Notes: generated by a model from the sequence alone, not told the origin. 64,000 nucleotides of DNA from Bacillota bacterium (GCA_022793795.1 JAAWDM010000023.1:1-64000); one strand, 5' to 3'. Counted from the first letter of the stretch, positions 32,910 through 41,753 are shown. Numbers and translations are program-made.

Positions 32910-34042
32910 GGGGAAATGAATTTATAGATAAAATGGAGCTTATGGATTTTGCCTATGTTGAAGCGGCAGATGCTGTGCCCCAAAAGAGGAAAGCTGTCTG
33001 ACTCAAGTGGGGAGTTGCTGCTGCCTGCATTGCATTTGTCATTCTTGCAGGAATAGAACTGCTACCACAAGATACGCCAAAGAGCGTCTCTGACTTACCT
33101 ATGTTATCCATTTCAGAGAGCGAAGTTGCAATGGGATATGAGGGATATATGGCCTATGATGTTTCAGAGCTTATCAATGCAAATCCCTGGAAGGCAGATT
33201 CCCAATTATCGAAGCTGCCCGTCTATGAAAATCCTCTGACCTATGATGAAAACTTCATTGCGTCGGGCGTTGATGTGGATAAAATGCGAGCCCTTTTATT
33301 GGAGGTTGCCGGAAGACTGGGGATTAACACAGATGACTTGACCATCACTGACAGACTTGATCCAACAGAATTGATAATTGAGACCAAGGGTATAAAAATC
33401 CAAGTAGACCAAGCCATGACCGCAACGATTTCTTTCGATTCTCCCATATCCCTTCCGGAAAAATATAACTTTACGCATCATGCATCCTATGATGAAATGC
33501 TATCCATAGCTGAGTTTTTGAAAACCGAATATGAAGATTTCATCGCCATGGATGATCCGCAGATAAACATTTATGGCGGCGACTATGACATCTATAACCA
33601 ACAGATGTACACCATCGAATTCTTTGATGGCCAAGGGGAGGAGACGGAACAAATCATAAACTATAACTTTAATCGGGCGGCATTTTACTGTGATGACCAG
33701 AGGAAGCTGTTCATGGCTAGAATATATGAGCCTGATTTATCAAAGAAGGTGGGAGATTATCCCATTATCAATTTGAGGCAGGCAAAAGAGCTCCTGCTAA
33801 ATGGCAACTATCTCACCACCGTTCCTTATGAAATCGCTGGAGAGGAATATATTCAAAAGGGGGAACTATTATATCGAACTGGCCAGCAAGAAGAATATTA
33901 TATGCCGTACTACCGCTTCTATGTTGAGCTTCCAGAAGCAGAACGAGAAAACGGGATGAAAACTTATGGGGCCTATTATGTGCCGGCGGTGGAAAGTTCC
34001 TATATTTCTAACATGCCCACATGGGATGGAAGGTTTAACTAA
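32906..34042 (+). pseudogene. Membrane partner gene of the lost sigma factor, broken by an in-frame TGA
   Basis: The ATG at 32906 (GGAGGG upstream) starts a frame with the typical N-terminus MRGNEFIDKMEL and AYVEAADA. It reads QKRKAV, then TGA at 32999-33001, then on in the same frame LKWGVAAACIAFVILAGIELL, a membrane segment, and about 330 more residues of an extracellular domain to the TAA at 34042. The TGA most likely replaced a TGG codon. A 313-residue frame from ATG 33101 remains open but lacks the membrane segment and a ribosome site. Proteins of this type follow such sigma factors and probably act as anti-sigma or sensor partners. Selenocysteine readthrough is unlikely, as no hairpin follows the TGA. 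Confidence 0.7.
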
Positions 34043-34050
34043 AGAGTGAT

Positions 34051-34332
34051 GTTGACACATTTTCTGTTTACAGGGAGCTGAGTCAAAATTTCAGCCTCAC
34101 TCCCTTTGCAAAATCAGTGGTCGCGGCATAATTTTCACGTCAATGTTGACACATTTTTAAATATCGTCCCGCTGAGTCAACGAAATCGGTCTATTTTGTT
34201 GACTCAGTTTCCAAAACAAAGGGAGTGGTGTCAAAATCACACCGCTTTGTAGTTGAAAAACGGCTTAAAATGGAAGAATATGGGTTGAAATTTTGACCAA
34301 ATCTGAGGATTTCAAAAAATGTGTCAACAACC
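34051..34332. repeat. Dispersed intergenic repeat, copy B, with a 184-bp unit bounded by 14-bp terminal inverted repeats
   Basis: Bases 34145-34158 (GTTGACACATTTTT) and 34315-34328 (AAAAATGTGTCAAC) are perfect inverted repeats. Inside, CTGAGTCAAC and GTTGACTCAG form a second perfect pair near 34171-34207. Bases 34198-34330 are homologous to copy A. Bases 34051-34130 are a partial copy in reverse orientation (GTTGACACATTTT, GAGTCAAAATTT, CACTCCCTTTG). The whole gap between the decayed membrane gene and gdhA is filled by this and the gdhA terminator. Confidence 0.78.
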
Positions 34333-34351
34333 AGGCCACAACCCATAACCA

Positions 34352-34388
34352 AAAAAGGAGTTTCCGCATCGTGCGGAAACTCCTTTTT
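34352..34388 (-). terminator. Terminator of gdhA
   Basis: Perfect 17-base arms at 34352-34368 and 34372-34388 (core GGAGTTTCCGCA and its complement) enclose a 3-base loop. Both ends carry an A or T run, so it can act in either direction. It lies 18 bases beyond the gdhA stop codon. Confidence 0.92.
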
Positions 34389-34405
34389 GTAAAATATGAT
34401 ATGTT

Positions 34406-35752
34406 TTATACAATACCCTGTGCCATCATAGCCTGTGCAACCTTTTCGAAGCCGGCGATGTTTGCGCCTGCTACCAGATTGTAGCCTAAGCCATACTTTT
34501 CAGATGCTTCAGCAGCATTCTTATGGATGTTAACCATGATAGTCTCTAACTGTTCGTAAACCTGTGCAGGGGAGAATACAGTGTGACCTGCGTTCTGACC
34601 CATCTCGATGCAGGAACAAGCTACGCCGCCAGCATTTGCAGCCTTGGAAGGTCCTACGATTACACCGCTCTTCTGTAAGAAGGCGATTGCATCGTTGGTG
34701 GTCGGCATGTTGGAACCTTCACAGAGGAACTTACAGCCGTTTGCTACCATCTTTTCAGCGTCCTCCATTCTAATTTCATTCTGCGTTGCACATGGGATGT
34801 ACAGGTCAGCCTTAACGCCCCAAGGCTTTTCGCCAGGATAGAAGGTTGCGCCTGGGAACTTTTCTGCATAAGGAGCGCAGATGTTCTTACCGGAAGCTCT
34901 CAGTTCTAACAGGTAATCTTCCTTTTCGCCAGCAGTTACGCCGTCTGGATCGTAGATATATCCATCTGGACCGGAAATGGTGATGACCTTAGCGCCATAC
35001 TGGTTCAACTTCTGTACAGTACCCCAGGTTACATTACCGAAACCGGATACAACTACAGTCTTGCCCTTCAGTTCTTCACCAAAATGTTTCAGCATTTCTC
35101 TTGCAAAGAATACGATACCATAACCAGTAGCTTCAGTTCTGCCTGCCAGACCGCCGTAAGCCAGACCCTTACCGGTCAGAACGCCTTCATATCTGTTAAC
35201 CAGTCTCTTATACTGGCCGAACATGTAACCGATTTCTCTTGCGCCTACACCCAGGTCTCCAGCAGGAACGTCTGTGTGAGGACCGATGTGTCTGTAAAGT
35301 TCCGTCATAAAGGACTGACAGAATCTCATGATTTCGCCGTCAGACTTGCCGTTCGGGTCGAAATCAGCGCCGCCTTTGCCGCCGCCGATAGGCAGGCCAG
35401 TCAGGCTGTTCTTGAAGATCTGTTCGAATCCCAGGAACTTGATGATTCCAGGATATACGTTCGGAGCAAATCTGAGACCGCCCTTGTAAGGCCCGATTGC
35501 ACTGTTAAATTCATATCTGTAGCCTCTGTTTACCTGTACCTTACCGTTGTCATCAACCCAAGGAACACGGAAGCTGATACCTCTTTCAGGCTCAATCAGT
35601 CTTTCAACCAGACCAGCTTCTACATATTCTGGATGCGCTTCCAGAACCGGCTCGATAGAAGTTAAAACTTCTTCTACAGTCTGTAAAAATTCCGGTTCGC
35701 CCGGGTTTCTCTTTTTTGCAATCTCAATGTATTGCTCAACCAGTTTTGCCAT
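34406..35752 (-). CDS. gdhA: NADP-type glutamate dehydrogenase
   Basis: The 448-residue length and sequence fit hexameric small-type GdhA. It has the substrate region LPIGGGKGGADFDPNGKS with the catalytic lysines, PAGDLGVGAREIGYMFG, and the nucleotide fold VVVSGFGNVTWGTVQKL. It interconverts 2-oxoglutarate plus ammonium and glutamate, in either direction in amino-acid fermenters. The start has GAGGAGATTGGGAA before ATG. It stands alone with its own strong terminator. Cofactor choice (NADP or NAD) cannot be fixed by eye. Confidence 0.95.
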   Translation of the reverse strand: MAKLVEQYIEIAKKRNPGEPEFLQTVEEVLTSIEPVLEAHPEYVEAGLVERLIEPERGISFRVPWVDDNGKVQVNRGYRYEFNSAIGPYKGGLRFAPNVYPGIIKFLGFEQIFKNSLTGLPIGGGKGGADFDPNGKSDGEIMRFCQSFMTELYRHIGPHTDVPAGDLGVGAREIGYMFGQYKRLVNRYEGVLTGKGLAYGGLAGRTEATGYGIVFFAREMLKHFGEELKGKTVVVSGFGNVTWGTVQKLNQYGAKVITISGPDGYIYDPDGVTAGEKEDYLLELRASGKNICAPYAEKFPGATFYPGEKPWGVKADLYIPCATQNEIRMEDAEKMVANGCKFLCEGSNMPTTNDAIAFLQKSGVIVGPSKAANAGGVACSCIEMGQNAGHTVFSPAQVYEQLETIMVNIHKNAAEASEKYGLGYNLVAGANIAGFEKVAQAMMAQGIV

Positions 35753-36038
35753 TTCCCAATCTCCTCTTTTCTTTGTTTAAGTACATCTAAGTATTTACCG
35801 GATTTGGCATATCCGGCATAGCCTTGCAAAATATGTCGGCAAAGCTTCTTACACCATCCAAGATAACACTACCAAGGGTGATTGTCAACAGTGTGTATAC
35901 AATATTATTTTGTTTTTTTTAAGGAACATTTACAAGGCGATATGGTTGAAATTTCAACAGCTGTAGAGTATGGATATTTTGCGGGGAGAAAGCCAAACAA
36001 AACCCAGGCAAAACCCGCCGAAAACTGATGGAAAGTGC

Positions 36039-36068
36039 TTGCAAATCACTGACGCAGCAGGGTATAAT
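36039..36068 (+). promoter_or_regulatory. Sigma-A promoter of the mgtE leader
   Basis: TTGCAA at 36039-36044 and a perfect TATAAT at 36063-36068 are 18 bases apart. A start point near 36075 would give a leader of about 250 bases before mgtE. The rest of the gap from 35753 to here shows no gene. Confidence 0.75.
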
Positions 36069-36110
36069 AGAAATGTAAATTGATATATCTACGAGGAAAG
36101 GAGTAAAGTT

Positions 36111-36251
36111 ATGGATAGTGTTCCGGTCGGGAAATCCAATGAAACAAAGGATCACATACGAATATCCCTAAGGAAAAATGCACGGAGTCGCCGTGCAGTT
36201 TGTTCTGTTTTTGCTCCGATTGGAGAGGCAGTAGATATGGTTCCCCTGTAA
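36111..36251 (+). CDS. 46-residue leader ORF upstream of mgtE
   Basis: ATG at 36111 follows AGGAAAGGAG by seven bases, an excellent ribosome site, in the transcript that starts near 36075. The product begins MDSVPVGKSNETKD, has a basic middle (RKNARSRRAV) and ends VDMVPL. Its codons 23-29 overlap a hairpin, TGCACGG/CCGTGCA at 36179-36197. It ends 72 bases before mgtE. It could be a regulatory peptide like MgtL or a small protein; no family is recognised. The stretch after it (about 36260-36300) partly repeats its 3' part. Confidence 0.5.
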   Translation: MDSVPVGKSNETKDHIRISLRKNARSRRAVCSVFAPIGEAVDMVPL

Positions 36252-36323
36252 GTCAGCGGGCTTTCTTCTTGCTTTCGTTCCTATTGGCAGTGAAACCAGG
36301 ACGGAAGGAAGGAGGAAAAGTAA

Positions 36324-37727
36324 GTGGAAAATAAGGTAATATTGGATCGAGATGAGATTCTGGAAGAATCTTTGGAAAAGATTTTTCAGTGGCTCGATGA
36401 AAAGATGTATTTTAAGGCGAAGAATGAACTGTTGAAGTTTAACGAAGCAGATATCGCCGAAATGTTTGAAGAACTCTTGGAGGAGCAGGATTTCCTTCAG
36501 CAGGCCATCGTGGTCTACAGGCTGCTTCCCAAAGCCGTTTCTGTAGAGGTGTTCGCTTATTTGCCGTCGGACGACCAGTTAAAAATTGTAGATGGCATCA
36601 CCGATGCCGAACTCTCTTATATTGTACAGGAACTGGATTTCGACGACAAAATCGATATATTAGAAGAACTTCCCGCCAATCTGGTGGATAAAATTCTGGT
36701 GGAAACCCCCAAGGCAGAGCGGAAGTTGATCAATACATTTTTGAACTATCCAGACGATTGTGCCGGTAGCATTATGACGCCGGACTATATCAGTCTGCAA
36801 AAGGACTGGACTGTAGCTCAGGCCATGTCCCATATAAAAAAGGAAGGTATGGATACAGAGACCATCTATACCTGTTATGTAAAGGATACGGGTCGGAAGC
36901 TCATCGGCATCGTATCGCTAAGAACCCTGGTTGTTACAGACGATGATGTAAAAATCAAAGAAATTATGCATGCAGACTATGTGTGCGTCAATGTGGACGA
37001 CGACCAGGAGGAGGTTTCCGAAGCATTTAAAAAATACGGTTTTATCGCCATGCCGGTTGTGGATAAGGAACACAGACTGGTGGGCATCATTACCGTGGAC
37101 GATATTTTGGATGTTATCGAGGACGAGAATACTGAAGATATAGAGCGTATGGCTGGTATCGTGGACTTGGAGCAGTCCGACGAAGAGTATTTGGATAAGA
37201 GCGTGTTGAAACATGCAAAGAACCGGCTGCCGTGGCTTTTGTTCATGATGTTTATGGCCATGATTACCGGAGCAATTTTGCGTACCTTTGAGGACATGCT
37301 TTCAGCAGTCATCGTCCTTGTGTCCTACCTGCCTATGCTCATGGGAACCGGAGGCAATACGGGGGCCCAGGCATCCACTCTGATGATTCGTGGTTTGGCC
37401 TTAGATGAGGTGGAACTGGAGGACGCGGGGAAGGTTTTGTGGAAAGAGTTTCGAATCGCCCTTTGCGTGGGGGTGGCGCTTTCCGCTGTCAATTTCCTGA
37501 AGATTCTTATCATCGACCAGGAAAGCGTTTCCATCGCCTTTACCGTCTGTTTGTCCATGATTTTTATCGTCATCTTCGCAAAGATGATCGGCGGCTTGGT
37601 TCCGCTGATTGCTAAAAAGTTTGGCGCCGACCCGGCGCTGATGGCCAATCCGGTTATTGCATCTTCAACGGATATGATTTCCGTGTTGGTGTATTTCCTG
37701 ATGGCCAGTTTGATTTTGGGCATATGA
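36324..37727 (+). CDS. mgtE: Magnesium transporter MgtE
   Basis: The 467-residue protein has the full MgtE order: an N-terminal helical domain (about 1-130), two CBS domains (about 130-250, starting near MTPDYISL and MHADYVCV), and five membrane helices from about 280, including the pore segment MLMGTGGNTGAQAS. Magnesium binding to the acidic N and CBS domains closes the channel. The start is GTG at 36324 after AAGGAAGGAGG. The long leader with a short ORF suggests control at RNA level. The end is 10 bases from nnrD. Confidence 0.95.
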   Translation: MENKVILDRDEILEESLEKIFQWLDEKMYFKAKNELLKFNEADIAEMFEELLEEQDFLQQAIVVYRLLPKAVSVEVFAYLPSDDQLKIVDGITDAELSYIVQELDFDDKIDILEELPANLVDKILVETPKAERKLINTFLNYPDDCAGSIMTPDYISLQKDWTVAQAMSHIKKEGMDTETIYTCYVKDTGRKLIGIVSLRTLVVTDDDVKIKEIMHADYVCVNVDDDQEEVSEAFKKYGFIAMPVVDKEHRLVGIITVDDILDVIEDENTEDIERMAGIVDLEQSDEEYLDKSVLKHAKNRLPWLLFMMFMAMITGAILRTFEDMLSAVIVLVSYLPMLMGTGGNTGAQASTLMIRGLALDEVELEDAGKVLWKEFRIALCVGVALSAVNFLKILIIDQESVSIAFTVCLSMIFIVIFAKMIGGLVPLIAKKFGADPALMANPVIASSTDMISVLVYFLMASLILGI

Positions 37728-37737
37728 GGAATATTTT

Positions 37738-38679
37738 ATGGAATTTTTTACGAACCCATGTATGATTACAGCGGAGACGGTCAAGAATAGGATTGAAAGG
37801 CGAAACCGGGAAATACATAAAGGCGACTGTGGACGGATTCTTCTGGTCGCTGGCTCGGAGGGCATGATGGGCGCGGCAATTCTGGCTGCACGAGGCGCGC
37901 TGAGAAGCGGCGCAGGATTGGTGCAGATGACCCTTCCGAAAGAGTTATTTCCCATAGCACAGACAGCGGTTCCTGAAGCCACCTGTCTGACGCGGGCTTT
38001 TCAAGAGTTGGACGTTAATCGTTATGACGCAATCGCAGTGGGGCCTGGTCTTGGTACAAACTGGGAAAGCGTCGAAACAGTAAAGCATATCCTGTATGAT
38101 TATCATGGCTCTCTGGTGTTAGACGCCGATGCCTTAAACATCATCGCAAAACCTAAATATGGTCTGTTTCCTGTATTGAGAGAGAGACAGGGGGAGACCG
38201 TTATTACACCCCATATGGGTGAGGCCAGAAGACTTCTCGATGGTAGCGATTATGCCGCCAAACGAGAGAAAATGAAGGGAACCTACAGTCAGTGGGCGCA
38301 CATGCAGCAAGCCGACCCTGCTGTAGATAGAAAGGCCATGGCGCACATATTAGCAGAGGAAACTGGCGCTGTGGTAGCCCTAAAAGGTGCAGGTACCATT
38401 GTAGCCACTTTAGAAGGGCAAACATATACTAATACTACAGGAAACCCAGGCATGGCGACTGGAGGCGCAGGAGATGTGCTGACCGGCATCATTGCAGGGC
38501 TGTGGGGACAAAAGATGGCATCCGGTAGTAGGCTGGATGCCATGGGAGCCGCGGTTTGCGGCGTCTATCTACACGGTCTTTCGGGAGACCTGGCAGCAGA
38601 GAAGCTGGGTGAGCATGGACTCATCGCAGGGGATCTTGTTGAATTTTTGCCTGTGGCAATGAAAAACACCTTGACCTGA
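37738..38679 (+). CDS. nnrD: ADP-dependent NAD(P)H-hydrate dehydratase
   Basis: The 313-residue protein matches the YjeF C-terminal (ribokinase-like) domain. It has GRILLVAGSEGMMGAAILAARGALRSGAGLV at the start, TPHMGEARRL, and GNPGMATGGAGDVLTGIIAGL with the catalytic aspartate. It repairs hydrated NADH and NADPH using ADP or ATP. In most bacteria it is fused to the NnrE epimerase domain; here that domain is absent, as in B. subtilis YxkO-type stand-alone proteins. It follows mgtE by 10 bases and precedes mazF. Confidence 0.9.
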   Translation: MEFFTNPCMITAETVKNRIERRNREIHKGDCGRILLVAGSEGMMGAAILAARGALRSGAGLVQMTLPKELFPIAQTAVPEATCLTRAFQELDVNRYDAIAVGPGLGTNWESVETVKHILYDYHGSLVLDADALNIIAKPKYGLFPVLRERQGETVITPHMGEARRLLDGSDYAAKREKMKGTYSQWAHMQQADPAVDRKAMAHILAEETGAVVALKGAGTIVATLEGQTYTNTTGNPGMATGGAGDVLTGIIAGLWGQKMASGSRLDAMGAAVCGVYLHGLSGDLAAEKLGEHGLIAGDLVEFLPVAMKNTLT

Positions 38680-38787
38680 TACCAAACGAAGCAATACAAT
38701 ACCGCAAGAAACACTCCAAATTTTCCAACCAGGTCACGGCCAACGGATATGCGAAAGAGAAAACTTGAATTTGAAGGAGTGTTGGAC

Positions 38788-39150
38788 TTGATAGTAAAAA
38801 AGGGAGACCTGTATTTTGCTGATTTGAGTCCTGTGGTTGGTTCAGAACAAGGGGGAGTAAGACCTGTACTTGTAGTGCAGAACGACGTAGGAAACAAATA
38901 TAGCCCGACGATTATCGTTGCGGCGGTCACTTCGCAGACAGGAAAGGCAAAGCTGCCCACCCATGTAGAACTTGCAGCCACACAGGGCGGTCTCAGCAAA
39001 AATTCGGTGGTACTTTTAGAACAGCTCCGTACCATCGATAAGCGCAGATTAAAGGAGCGAATCGGTACGTTAAATGTGAATCAGCTGCCAGATGTGGATG
39101 CTGCCCTGGGCGTCAGCCTGGGAATCACGGGACTACCGGAAAGCCGCTGA
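38788..39150 (+). CDS. mazF: MazF/NdoA-type endoribonuclease toxin
   Basis: From the TTG at 38788 this 120-residue protein starts IVKKGDLYFADLSPVVGSEQ, nearly the same as B. subtilis NdoA (EndoA). The catalytic residues fall at R25 and T48, as in NdoA. It cuts mRNA at short specific sites when free of its antitoxin. GAAGGAG lies nine bases upstream of this TTG; the longer frame from 38749 is unlikely. No antitoxin gene of the MazE/NdoAI type lies upstream (the gap to nnrD is about 110 bases) or directly downstream. Confidence 0.9.
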   Translation: MIVKKGDLYFADLSPVVGSEQGGVRPVLVVQNDVGNKYSPTIIVAAVTSQTGKAKLPTHVELAATQGGLSKNSVVLLEQLRTIDKRRLKERIGTLNVNQLPDVDAALGVSLGITGLPESR

Positions 39151-39252
39151 ATCAGCGGACAGAATCAGTTTATTATCAGAGGGGTCGAAAAGCCTTTGGC
39201 TCCTCTGTAAAACATAAAACAGCCATGTGTAAAACAATACTGGAGGATAAGA

Positions 39253-40080
39253 ATGGAGACAAAACAGTACCAACAGTACGAGGAAATCGCATCCCGAATT
39301 CGGGTCGATATCGTAAAGGCAGTACATAGCGCAGGTTCCGGCCATCCGGGCGGTTCCCTTAGCGCAGCTGACATCGTAACCGCATTGTATTTTAAGGAGA
39401 TGAACATTGACCCGAAGAATCCAAAGATGGAGGGACGGGATAAATTTGTTTTATCAAAGGGACATGGAGCCCCTGTGCAGTATGCAGCTCTGGCCGAGAG
39501 GGGATATTTTCCGAAGGAAGAGCTTTTGACCCTAAGAAAGATGGGAAGCAGGCTGCAGGGTCATCCCAACAGAGATAAGGTTCCTGGCATCGAAATGTCC
39601 ACAGGTTCCTTGAGTCAGGGCTTTTCTGTATGCGTAGGCATGGCCCTTGCAAACAAAATGGACAAGAAGGCAGGCAGAATCTATACTCTCTTGGGAGACG
39701 GCGAACTGCAGGAGGGATTGGTATGGGAGGCTGCTATGGCGGCCGGTCACTATCATCTGGACAACCTGTGCGCCATCGTGGATTGGAACGGCCTGCAAAT
39801 CGACGGAAATAATGACGACGTTATGACAGTAAAGCCTATCGATGAAAAGTTCAAAGCCTTTGGCTTCCATGTAATCGTCATCGACGGCCATGATTTTGGA
39901 CAGATATTTGAAGCCTTTGACCAGGCCAGAGCCTGCAAGGGAAAACCGACAGCTATCATCGCCAAAACCCATAAGGGCCATGGGGTTTCCTTTATGGAGG
40001 ACAACGCGGGCTGGCATGGCAAAGCGCCTAGCGAGGAACAGGCGAAACAAGCGGTAACGCAGTTAGGAGGTGCATGGTAA
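39253..40080 (+). CDS. Transketolase, N-terminal subunit
   Basis: At 275 residues this is the thiamine-diphosphate-binding half of a split transketolase. It has GSGHPGGSLSAADI, KGHGAPVQYAALAERG, and the cofactor/metal motif GDGELQEGLVWEAAMAAGHY followed by DWNGLQIDG. Together with the next gene it makes the complete enzyme that moves two-carbon units between sugar phosphates. Split transketolases are common in clostridia and archaea. The stop region overlaps the start of the C-terminal subunit gene. Confidence 0.95.
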   Translation: METKQYQQYEEIASRIRVDIVKAVHSAGSGHPGGSLSAADIVTALYFKEMNIDPKNPKMEGRDKFVLSKGHGAPVQYAALAERGYFPKEELLTLRKMGSRLQGHPNRDKVPGIEMSTGSLSQGFSVCVGMALANKMDKKAGRIYTLLGDGELQEGLVWEAAMAAGHYHLDNLCAIVDWNGLQIDGNNDDVMTVKPIDEKFKAFGFHVIVIDGHDFGQIFEAFDQARACKGKPTAIIAKTHKGHGVSFMEDNAGWHGKAPSEEQAKQAVTQLGGAW

Positions 40081-41018
40081 TGGCAGAGAAAATGGCAACG
40101 AGACAGGCTTACGGCAAAACTCTGGTGGAGCTGGGAGCGGAGAATCCCAATCTGGTGGTCATGGATGCAGACCTTTCCAAGTCAACGATGACTTATGATT
40201 TTAGCCAAGCATATCCTGAACGCTTTTTCAACATGGGGATTGCAGAGCAAAATCTGTATGGAGCGGCTTGCGGTTTGGCACTTTCCGGTAAAGTGGTGTG
40301 CGCCAGCACTTTCGCCATGTTTGCATCAGGCAGAGCTTTTGAAATCATTCGCAACTCCATCGGTTATACCCATGCCAATGTGAAGGTTTGCGCCACCCAT
40401 GCAGGGATTACGGTGGGCGAGGATGGCGCCAGTCATCAGACCTTTGAAGACTTGGCGTTGATGCGTACCATTCCAGGCATGACGGTCATCAACCCTTCCG
40501 ACGGGGTTTCTGCAGCAAAGCTCCTTCGCCAGGCTGTGGCTTTCGACGGGCCTGCCTACATACGATTGGGCCGCGCCGCTGTGCCAATCTGCTATGATGA
40601 GGATGCAGAGGTGGTATTGGGGAAGGCCAATCAGCTCAGGGACGGTCAGGACGTGACTGTGATTGCAACGGGCATTATGGTAAACGAGGCATTGATTGCC
40701 GCCGAGACCTTGGCATCAGAAGGCATTCAGGTAAGAGTCATCGATATGCATACCATCAAGCCAATAGATGAGGACGCCATCATAAGGGCAGCCAAGGAAA
40801 CCGGCGCTATTGTCACCGCAGAAGAACATTCGGTTATCGGCGGTTTAGGAAGCGCAGTGGCAGAGGTAGTGGTAAAACGCTGTCCAGTGAAAATGGCCAT
40901 GGTAGGCCAGCAGGATGTGTTCGGCGAGTCAGGAAAACCGGATCAGCTTCGGGAAAAATATGGCATGACAGCTGCAGATATTGTGAAAGCGGTAAAAACA
41001 GTGAAATCTGCTGAATAA
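40074..41018 (+). CDS. Transketolase, C-terminal subunit
   Basis: The 314-residue protein carries the pyrimidine-binding and C-terminal domains: VVMDADLSKSTMTYDF, FNMGIAEQNLYGAACGLALSG with the catalytic glutamate, and the regulatory domain near VIATGIMVNEALIAAE. The start is ATG 40074 or ATG 40080, both after TTAGGAGG, overlapping the N-subunit gene. The pair is in one transcript; it supplies pentose phosphates in an organism likely to lack the oxidative branch (inference). Confidence 0.95.
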   Translation: MVMAEKMATRQAYGKTLVELGAENPNLVVMDADLSKSTMTYDFSQAYPERFFNMGIAEQNLYGAACGLALSGKVVCASTFAMFASGRAFEIIRNSIGYTHANVKVCATHAGITVGEDGASHQTFEDLALMRTIPGMTVINPSDGVSAAKLLRQAVAFDGPAYIRLGRAAVPICYDEDAEVVLGKANQLRDGQDVTVIATGIMVNEALIAAETLASEGIQVRVIDMHTIKPIDEDAIIRAAKETGAIVTAEEHSVIGGLGSAVAEVVVKRCPVKMAMVGQQDVFGESGKPDQLREKYGMTAADIVKAVKTVKSAE

Positions 41019-41094
41019 TATCTGGCCGGCTGCACAGACAACAGAAATAGGACGAATATTCCCTTTCCTAAAGCATAAGATGTTATGAGATTTA

Positions 41095-41139
41095 CCACGG
41101 ATTGACAAAGCGTGGGTAGTTTTGTCAATCCATGGTAGG
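41095..41139 (+). promoter_or_regulatory. Long inverted repeat with GGTAGG tail upstream of the PrcB-like gene
   Basis: CCACGGATTGACAAA (41095-41109) pairs with TTTGTCAATCCATGG (41121-41135), one mismatch. A competing smaller stem, CCACG with CGTGG (41111-41115), shares the left arm. GGTAGG follows at 41134. A closely similar element lies at 42858-42896. It could be an RNA switch-like structure or a binding site. Confidence 0.5.
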
Positions 41140-41154
41140 GAAGGGAGTTTTTTT

Positions 41155-41682
41155 ATGACTGAAAATAAAGTAAATACGGCAGAGAGCGGTAAGAGCGGCG
41201 GTAAATTCAGTGGAAAGCTGAGAAAGCTGCCTTGGAAACGGATTGTTGTAGTGGTACTGGTTTTGGCCATTCTGCTAGGCGCAGCGTATCTGATTTTGGG
41301 TCAAGGCTTCTTAAGCGGAGTGACGGGCGGAAAACATGTGGAATTCACCAATTTGGAAGAGGATAAGGTGCCCCAGACCATTGTAAAGGATGTGATTCCA
41401 GAATATCGGGATTTGGAACGGGCTTTGGGCTGTCTGGTGGATGGAAAAGTATATGTTATCGTCACCAGAGGAGAAAAGCCTACAGCTGGTTATGGCGTAA
41501 CCATAGAGAAGATGCGACTGGAAAAGACGGATCAAGGAGAAAATCTGGTAGTGACAGCCTTATTTACAGAACCGGAAGAGGGGAAGGCTGTATCACAGGT
41601 CATTACATATCCATATCAGGTAGCAGAGACGGAACTCACCACCCTGCCGGCTACCATCGAACTTCGAACCAGGTTTGAGTAA
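41155..41682 (+). CDS. Membrane-anchored protein with PrcB_C-like domain
   Basis: The 175-residue protein has a cytoplasmic basic N-terminus, one membrane segment at about 29-48 (RIVVVVLVLAILLGAAYLIL) and an external domain. The external part holds VYVIVTRGEKPTAGYGVTIEKM, the pattern of the PrcB C-terminal domain (PF14343), seen in a treponemal protease complex subunit and in many clostridial surface proteins of unknown role. The ATG at 41155 follows GAAGGGAG. It is followed by a terminator hairpin that is part of repeat copy C. Confidence 0.7.
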   Translation: MTENKVNTAESGKSGGKFSGKLRKLPWKRIVVVVLVLAILLGAAYLILGQGFLSGVTGGKHVEFTNLEEDKVPQTIVKDVIPEYRDLERALGCLVDGKVYVIVTRGEKPTAGYGVTIEKMRLEKTDQGENLVVTALFTEPEEGKAVSQVITYPYQVAETELTTLPATIELRTRFE

Positions 41683-41703
41683 GGATAGAATTTTTTGCAG
41701 CAC

Positions 41704-41752
41704 AAAAGGCTGTCCCATGAACGGAAAAGCGCCGTTAGGGCGACAGCCTTTT
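41704..41752 (+). terminator. Terminator after the PrcB-like gene
   Basis: AAAAGGCTGTC (41704-41714) pairs with GACAGCCTTTT (41742-41752), with an inner AACGG/CCGTT stem (41720-41724 and 41732-41736). It resembles the hairpin at 26628-26668 and sits at the same place before the shared GTATAAACTCTGCTG sequence. Confidence 0.75.
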
Positions 41753-41753
41753 G

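Noticed and set aside
32999-33001. TGA read as selenocysteine in the membrane partner gene
   Set aside because: No selenocysteine hairpin follows, the family has tryptophan or similar there, and the neighbouring sigma gene is also broken.
33101-34042. Independent 313-residue gene
   Set aside because: Its frame continues upstream through a membrane segment to the in-frame TGA, and ATG 33101 has no ribosome site; it is better read as part of the decayed gene.
36063-36323. M-box magnesium riboswitch before mgtE
   Set aside because: The conserved M-box core is not found; only a short ORF and simple hairpins are visible.
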